DNA from: Icerya purchasi
Taxonomy: Eukaryota > Arthropoda > Insecta > Hemiptera > Monophlebidae
Assembly: GCA_039619475.1 (NCBI GenBank)
Contig: CM077116.1
Location: forward strand, 298,758,464 to 298,822,463
Direction: 5' to 3'
Length of the DNA stretch: 64,000 nt
Under the pieces are notes generated by a model. That model saw only the letters and a program-made list of their open reading frames with translations, was not told the DNA's origin and did not search any database. Each line of letters opens with the position of its first letter. Position 1 is the first letter of the stretch. Position numbers and translations under genes: made by a program. This document shows positions 58,701-64,000 of this stretch, in pieces.

Positions 58701-58925
58701 AATGTCAGTAATTTTAATCTGATAGTCTCCTACCTGAGGAATATGGAGCATACAAAAAAATCTGCATAATCAACGATTCTAAATTTCATAATGAACACAG
58801 CAGTACGAAATTGGAGCAGAAATAGCCGAACGATGGGAAGTGGACACTCTGCGCAATATTATGATTTAAATCGACGAAAAGGAAATCTCTGCGTAAAAGC
58901 AAAAATAATCTAAAAAGTTCGTATC
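55736..58925. other. Non-coding stretch, no gene recognised
   Basis: No recognisable gene. The minus frame at 56516-56794 and the plus frame at 56871-57170 are open but unsupported. The 57700-58500 part is somewhat less AT-rich. Confidence 0.45.
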
Positions 58926-59375
58926 AAGATTCAGGCAATTAGAATGGTCCCAACAACATACCAACAAACTTCATACTTTCAAAAAATCAGTTGTCCCTTG
59001 GAAACATTTATCAAACCTCAATAGGACCGACGAAATTATTATTACTAGAATTCGTATTGGTCACACCAAAATTACCCACGGTCACCTATATCAAGGAATT
59101 CGACAAAACCCCACTTGTACCTATTGCTCCTCAGATATTATGACAATCAAACACCTTCTTTTCTCCTGTCCTTCCTTCTCTGCTCAACGATTACAACACA
59201 AAATAACCCCTCAGTCAATATCTGATGACCCAGAACAACTAAATTCATTGATCACCTTTCTCAAAAAGACCCACCTTTTTACTCCCTAATCTAAAACCTA
59301 TCCGATGGGCGTAATAATCCTGGCAATTAAAAGCGTCCAAACAAAAAAAAAAAAAAAAAAAAAAAAAAAGATTCA
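58926..59375 (+). mobile_element. 5'-truncated LINE with poly(A) and target duplication
   Basis: The plus strand is open from about 58934 to a stop at 59287-59289, with no internal stop. It reads FKKSVVPWKHLSNLNRTDE, IITRIRIGHTKITHGHLYQG, then CTYCSSDIMTIKHLLFSC, a CCHC knuckle, and FLKKTHLFTP. RIGHT.LTH followed by C..C...H...C is the C-terminus of jockey/I-like ORF2. A 3' UTR of about 50 bases and an A tail (59343-59367) follow. AAGATTCA occurs at both borders (58926-58933 and 59368-59375) and is probably the target site duplication. This is the best-preserved LINE end in the window. Confidence 0.8.
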
Positions 59376-61020
59376 AAAGCAACAACTGGAATTAAAAATA
59401 AAAATCACGGACTTAAACTCTTTAAATGAACAAAAAAAATATTTTATACAGAGAAAGGGCGTCTAATCACAATAGGAAATTTTTCGGAATATTATAAATG
59501 ATGAATTTATTGCAAATTGATGAATAAAAAAAGTACATTCACGTGTGAAGAAATAATAACTATTGAATAAAAGTATCGACCATCCGCCAGCAATACCGAA
59601 AACTAATTAATCGGAAATTCATACTACGAGTATAAGTAACATATATTAATTACGCATCGGTAAGAATCGGAGAGAAATAGCAGCAACGTGTGATACATTT
59701 CAAATGGATAGAGTGGATATTATCGAGAGTAACGGTGGATAGAGTGGATAGAGAAGTAAATAATATCAACTTGCTCACTGTTTCGTAACGGCTCGCAAGT
59801 CCTATTCCGAGAAACATATATACTTCTGAAAGAAAAATAATTATATTCTGTGCGTCGAAAAAAATTTTTATCAAGCGGAATATAGAGACTACTAAAAAAA
59901 ATTACATCGAAAAATCTTGAAGTTAAGTGTCTCAAATATATTACAATGATACTAAAAACTCATCTGATGAGTGAAAAATTCCCTTTTGTTACTTTTAAAC
60001 TCTAAAACGGTTTTTCTTTTTTTTTTTTTTTTTTCTTTTTTAAATTCTTAACCTGTACAAATCGATGTTTCGTTTAATGCAAGTAGCCAAAAAGAAAATT
60101 GCACAAGACGGTTGAAGAAAAATATTTCGTCAATTCTATTCATTGTTAATGTTCGAAGTATACTCGAGGGCTATTTAATTTTTTATCGGGGACGCGGACT
60201 GAAGCAGAAGCCGCAAAAAAAACAACAAAATATGCAAAGTTAACCCCGTGCACTGTTGGTAATTGTATTAGCTTGTTTAGAAATTTACGCCGTTAAACTT
60301 TAATGAAAATCTTTAAAATTTGGCCCCGGCAGAAAGCGTGAGATTCTCATTACTTTCTTTTTTTTTTTGTCTTTTGTAATACGCTTCCGCGCGTTAAAAT
60401 CAAAAAATGATCGAAATCTGTACACCGAATTGAACGGCTTGTCGAAAGTTTAAAAGCAGTTTATTATGCATAGATATACTACCTCCAATATTTTAGATCG
60501 CCGAAAGTTTTCGACCGAAAGATCTTTTTTACGATAAAAAAATATAATGTACAACCCCCTAGACTTATTTTTCATTAAACATGGTTCACAAATCAATATA
60601 ATTTATTTACAAGAAGTTAAAACTTAAAATTAAAATTATTACGCGTACTTAAAACTTTAATAAAAACAAAAAAATAAAATTTTGCCAAAAATATAATGAA
60701 TAGTAAATAAAAATCTTGGAAAATTTTAAAACGCCTGCTTACACAACTCATTACATAATTTTTTTGAGCATTGAAGGATACCGACCCGCCGAAGATAATG
60801 AAGTAGAATTTTTACGGAAATAAATCGTGAAATGCTCCAACGATGAGAAAAACGGTTTCGAAAATCTATGTCCGATAGGAATATTTTTTCTAAATATTCA
60901 CACGTAACCAGTAAAAATATGTGTTCACATTTGAACTTGGCGCTTACCAGTCAGGAAGTATTTGAATAGCAGATTTCGAATAGACTTCATAGTTTTATTC
61001 TACATCCTACACTTGTCCTA
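59376..61020. other. Non-coding stretch, no gene recognised
   Basis: A short GATAGAGTGGATA repeat lies at about 59707-59752 and a T tract near 60017-60035. No recognisable gene. Confidence 0.45.
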
Positions 61021-61205
61021 CGACATGGCGGATTACTACGTGATGTGATGGAAGGAAAAGTCCAAGGGAAAAGAGGAAGCCGAGGAGGACGTTTATAGAT
61101 ATGTTAGTAAAGGACGTACAACTAAGTAAATACGCAGAAGTAAAAAGATTGGCGAAGTTGGAAAGCACTTATCATGGAATAAAACCAGTTCTAGGACTTT
61201 AACAA
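61021..61205 (+). pseudogene. LINE ORF2 C-terminal stub
   Basis: The plus strand reads GGLLRDVMEGKVQGKRGS, then after a frameshift near 61077 KPRRTFIDMLVKDVQLSKYA and KRLAKLESTYHG, stopping at 61200-61202. The pattern 'EG.V.GKR..GRPR.TFID' belongs to the end of RTE/CR1-like LINE ORF2. It is directly followed by an ATG/ATC-rich tail and then by a second LINE fragment on the opposite strand. Confidence 0.6.
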
Positions 61206-61396
61206 TGATGATCATGACACTGTAACTTCAGATATCTTCTACTTATCTCATTGACACTATTTAATAATTCCTGGAGGTCAAGCAATGACCCCACTACAAG
61301 CACTATGTCGTCTGCGTATCTAATATTGTTTAAGATTTCACCTCCAATTCTTACTCCTACATGCTTTTCTTGCAAAGCCTCCCGGAAGATTATTTC
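61206..61396 (-). pseudogene. LINE RT fragment with YADD catalytic motif
   Basis: The minus strand is open over about 63 codons. It reads SEIIFREALQEKHVGVRIGG, then EILNNIRYADDIVLVVGS, then LDLQELLNSVNEISRRYLKL. 'G..I...RYADD.VL......LQ.L...V...S..YGL' is the RT palm block C of RTE/CR1-like LINEs, with both catalytic Asp residues intact. The fragment is short and lacks both neighbouring RT blocks. Its 3' side abuts the plus-strand stub at 61021-61205. Confidence 0.75.
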
Positions 61397-61404
61397 TGAA
61401 CAAT

Positions 61405-61474
61405 AACGTTAGGTTTGTATACATACTACTTTATATTTAAATTATAAGTGTCCATTTTCTGTTATTATTTTCAA

Positions 61475-61511
<37 letters not shown>

Positions 61512-61549
61512 TGACTTTTTTATATATAATATTTTGAAACGTTAGGTTT
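61405..61549. repeat. 121-bp insertion between 12-bp direct repeats, with inner palindrome
   Basis: AACGTTAGGTTT occurs at 61405-61416 and 61538-61549. Between them lie a (TA)n tract and a pair of inverted blocks, TTTCAAAATATTATATATA (61469-61487) and its complement TATATATAATATTTTGAAA (about 61521-61539). The direct repeats look like a target duplication. Confidence 0.55.
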
Positions 61550-61689
61550 ACTAATATTACGATTTATGAAATAAGTTAAGATAGTTTGTAATTATTGTAT
61601 TTTTTTTTTTTTTGATAATAAACGTTAATAAGAGTGTCGGGCACTCACACAACGGGCATATTTGCCCTATGAGACCCACAACTTATTAA

Positions 61690-62048
61690 TGAAAATAAAA
61701 AAGCACTGGGCCTCCTGCCAGACATTTCTAAGATCCATTAAAGTCACAACTAAGTCATGGCGACTTGTAGAAAACATGTCTCGTGCAGAGTTGTGCGCTC
61801 TGGGCCGCCCGCGAACAGGACATATAGCCCTGTCCAACTACTTTATCTTCCAGGGAGTTCCCCCTTTCTGCTTACAAAACAGCACCCCAGCTGTATCGCA
61901 CATGCTAAGTATGTGCTCAGCCTTTTCAGATCATCGAATCTTCTGGAACAGCACCAATAATGTCACTAGCATCATTTCTAACTCATCGGCAGCAACGGTA
62001 TCTGCCCTTCAGTTTATTAAAGCAACCAAGTTAATTAATTACCTTTAA
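61690..62048 (+). pseudogene. I/R1-like LINE C-terminus
   Basis: The plus strand is open to 62048 and reads SCQTFLRSIKVTTKSW, SRAELCALGRPRTGHIALSN, GVPPFCLQN, STPAVSHMLSMCSAFS and ALQFIKATKLINYL. 'R.E...L.RLRIGHT.LTH', 'PP.C..C....TV.HIL..C' and a closing 'L.FI...KL...L' are the order seen at the end of I-like ORF2. The first Cys pair of the knuckle is incomplete (C...N instead of C..C). No stop lies inside this part. RT and RNase H are absent, and no poly(A) tail was found. Confidence 0.7.
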
Positions 62049-62339
62049 ATACTGACCGCACATCTCCGTGCTATAATAATTTTGACAGATAAAAACAGCA
62101 CTTTATACGGTATGCTAAATATAGTATATATATATATATATATATAAAATTACTATAGCCCGGGATCAACAGTACATTTTTTGTATTATGTCAGAGACAT
62201 ATAAGATAACAAAGATTGAATGTTGTGTTGTACAAATGCTAGGACCCCCTTTTTTTTTTCTTTTTTTTTGATAAAAGACAGGGAGAATGACGTAGCCAAT
62301 TGAAAATAAGCGTTGTGATCTATATAGCTTTGGTGCTTG
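62049..62339. other. Non-coding stretch with (TA)n
   Basis: A (TA)n tract lies at about 62126-62147 and T runs near 62249-62269. No gene. Confidence 0.5.
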
Positions 62340-62560
62340 ATGGCTCTAACTGCTTTTTAAACATTTCGTGTTTCTTCTTCCTTAATTATTGGCAGTCTGA
62401 TTCCTTTGTCCATTGGTACTGTGGGCTCTGTAATTGCAGATGTGGCCATGGTATGAGACAGTTAACTCCTTTTACTCTTACCTTCGGCAGTGTCGTTCCT
62501 TCTCTTTTCAGAATGCATATATTTGGCATTTATCGACGTTGATTGTCATTGTTTCTCCAT
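62340..62560 (-). pseudogene. Possible LINE RT fragment, heavily decayed
   Basis: The minus strand gives INVDKCQIYAF, then pieces like YHGHICNYRAHSTNG and KGIRLPIIKEE in different frames. They could correspond to the RT region 'N..KT.....', 'YLGS.IT.DG..' and 'EI..RI'. Each piece is weak alone and the assignment rests on their order. Confidence 0.3.
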
Positions 62561-63177
62561 CCTTGGTATAGCGTTCTTTGTCAGATTCCATTCCTTATAA
62601 CTCCTAATTATTTCTATTTACACGTGTTGACGGGTAATCGTCCGTTGCTGACAAGCCTAGGGAAAAACTCAAACAAGAAAAAAAATATATATGTTTTTTT
62701 AAAACAACTTTAAAACAAAAAATATTAGAGGTCATGAAGGCTAGCCGCTTCTTTGTGAGTCCTGAATGGCGGAATTTTATATAAAAAGGTGAACTTGACG
62801 TATATAGTTAAATAAAACCACTTGTTTTAACACGTGTTGAGCTTGTTTATTTAAGTATGTAATAAATGAAAGAATCTTGGGAATATAACGGGTTTTTAAA
62901 ACCAACTGATGATAATACGTGCGGAGTTGAAATTTCATTATGTTTATCTGACGTAGCGCACACTTCGTTTAATGGTATGTAGCGGTGTGTGTCTGGCGTG
63001 GTGCTACATGCATGCAATGTAATGGTGCATTTTTAATAAAAGACTAAAAAGAATAGCGATTGAGAACGATTTTTCTAAAAGAATTTTAGAAGGAAAAAGA
63101 TTGAGGATTAAGAGGTTTGTTCTCTTGCGAGGCTCGAAAGGCTGAGTTCTATTATATAAGATATAGATATAGAATTA
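62561..63177. other. Non-coding stretch
   Basis: No recognisable gene or repeat. Confidence 0.5.
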
Positions 63178-63369
63178 ATATGTGTTTTGATGAAGAGGGC
63201 TTTTGGGAATTTTTTTAGGACTTCCTATGATTAATCTAATTCAGAATATATATCGTGTTAATTAGGTGGTTCGATAAACCATTAATTAACACGATATGTA
63301 TCCTAAATTAGTTTAATCTTAGAAACAATTGAAAAAATTCCTAAAAGCGCTCTTCATCGAAAAACATAT
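63178..63369. mobile_element. 192-bp palindromic element (hairpin MITE)
   Basis: The arm starting ATATGTGTTTTGATGAAGAG pairs with the arm ending CTCTTCATCGAAAAACATAT. Toward the centre, ATATCGTGTTAATTA pairs with TAATTAACACGATAT around a short GGTTCGATAAACC loop. The arms are about 95 bases each with scattered mismatches. It codes for nothing. A (TA)n tract follows at once (63379-63421), and an AT-rich segment precedes it, so a TA target is plausible. Confidence 0.75.
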
Positions 63370-63373
63370 TTAA

Positions 63374-63378
<5 letters not shown>

Positions 63379-63421
<43 letters not shown>
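63379..63421. repeat. (TA)n microsatellite
   Basis: About 21 TA units immediately after the palindromic element. Confidence 0.95.
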
Positions 63422-63424
<3 letters not shown>

Positions 63425-64000
63425 AATTACAAGTCTCGCATAATCAATACCTATCTATCGCAAAATGTAAATGAAACAACAAAAAGAAAAGTGTTCGAAA
63501 AAAGTAGAGCGCTCTACGCTGCCGTAATTAAATGCAACGGGTTGCGAAATGGGACATTAACGAAAAACCTTAAACGAAATAAGCTGACAAACGTCCAATT
63601 ATGCAATAAAATAAGAAGGCGGCAAAACTTGATCGTAACGTTTCAGTCAAACTTCGGCAAATAACGGAAAATCACGAACGAATAATGTACAAAAATGATT
63701 TTTCGAAACGGGTGTGAAGTAGGACTTGATTGAAAACAACAACTTGGAAATACCACTACGATAGATTGAGAATAATGCGAAGAAATTATAAAAGGGATGT
63801 AAATTAAGGATTGCGATAGATTGAGAGTGATGCAAGGAAACTATTAAAGGGATGTAGATGAAGATTTCTGCTCGGCAATTATTGTTAAACATTTTCGTAA
63901 TTGTCGAACATTTTCGTAGAGCAATTTTCATACACAAATATTATATTAAGCGCATCAATTCCAACATGCAGTGGTCTGATGACCGCCCTGTTGGCCTAAT
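63422..64000. other. Non-coding stretch with a 55-bp tandem duplication
   Basis: Two units, 63759-63813 and 63814-63868, each begin CGATAGATTGAGA and continue through AAAGGGATGTA. They differ at about ten positions. The minus frame at 63647-63937 runs through both units and is not recognised. Confidence 0.7.

Noticed and set aside
1..64000. CRISPR array, bacterial operon or endogenous virus
   Set aside because: No regularly spaced repeats, no clusters of intact genes with ribosome binding sites, and no viral structural or polymerase motifs beyond those of LINE and Penelope reverse transcriptases.

Overview
This window looks like AT-rich, non-coding nuclear DNA from an arthropod, most likely an insect. 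Reading frames are short and broken, A/T homopolymers and (TA)n tracts are frequent, and CpG-containing words are common. Almost every recognisable protein is a transposable-element remnant: jockey-like, R1/I-like and RTE-like LINEs, a Penelope-like element, hAT transposons and a tRNA-derived SINE. I could not identify a host gene with confidence. The window is best read as intergenic or intronic sequence. The order of insect is not determinable from what I can see.

Layout. 1-9.3 kb is mostly featureless apart from a clean hAT-type MITE (4749-5095) with an 8-bp target duplication. 9.3-12.5 kb has a degenerate SINE, a 10-bp minisatellite and an interspersed repeat bounded by (TA)n. 12.5-19.5 kb is nearly featureless but holds a remnant of a Penelope-type terminal motif at 16973-17010. 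19.5-25.8 kb is a nest: a hAT terminus, a ZBED5/GTF2IRD2-type hAT transposase remnant carrying a retroposon inside its coding sequence, a Penelope-like element with a long intact RT plus GIY-YIG frame and a candidate hammerhead ribozyme, and LINE fragments. 27.8-32.1 kb has a decayed LINE, an endonuclease fragment and a LINE 3' end with a (GAA)n tail. 33.5 and 45.9 kb hold two good copies of one tRNA-derived SINE in opposite orientations. 33.8-42 kb is largely featureless.

42.0-44.2 kb is the most unusual object: a fold-back DNA element with two 464-bp, almost identical inverted repeats around a broken gene. The gene belongs to a widespread uncharacterised family with XPG/FEN-like acidic motifs (GEDVDLL, GCDTTS) and a Cys-rich CXC-like tail. 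44.3-50.4 kb is a run of LINE remnants on both strands, one split by a 140-bp palindrome. 52.0-52.5, 58.9-59.4 and 61.0-62.6 kb hold further LINE and retroposon 3' ends, one with a readable poly(A) tail and target duplication. The window ends with a 192-bp palindrome and a 55-bp tandem duplication.

The elements do not form a pathway. They record successive insertions into one another. All family assignments were made by eye from translated motifs and not by database search.
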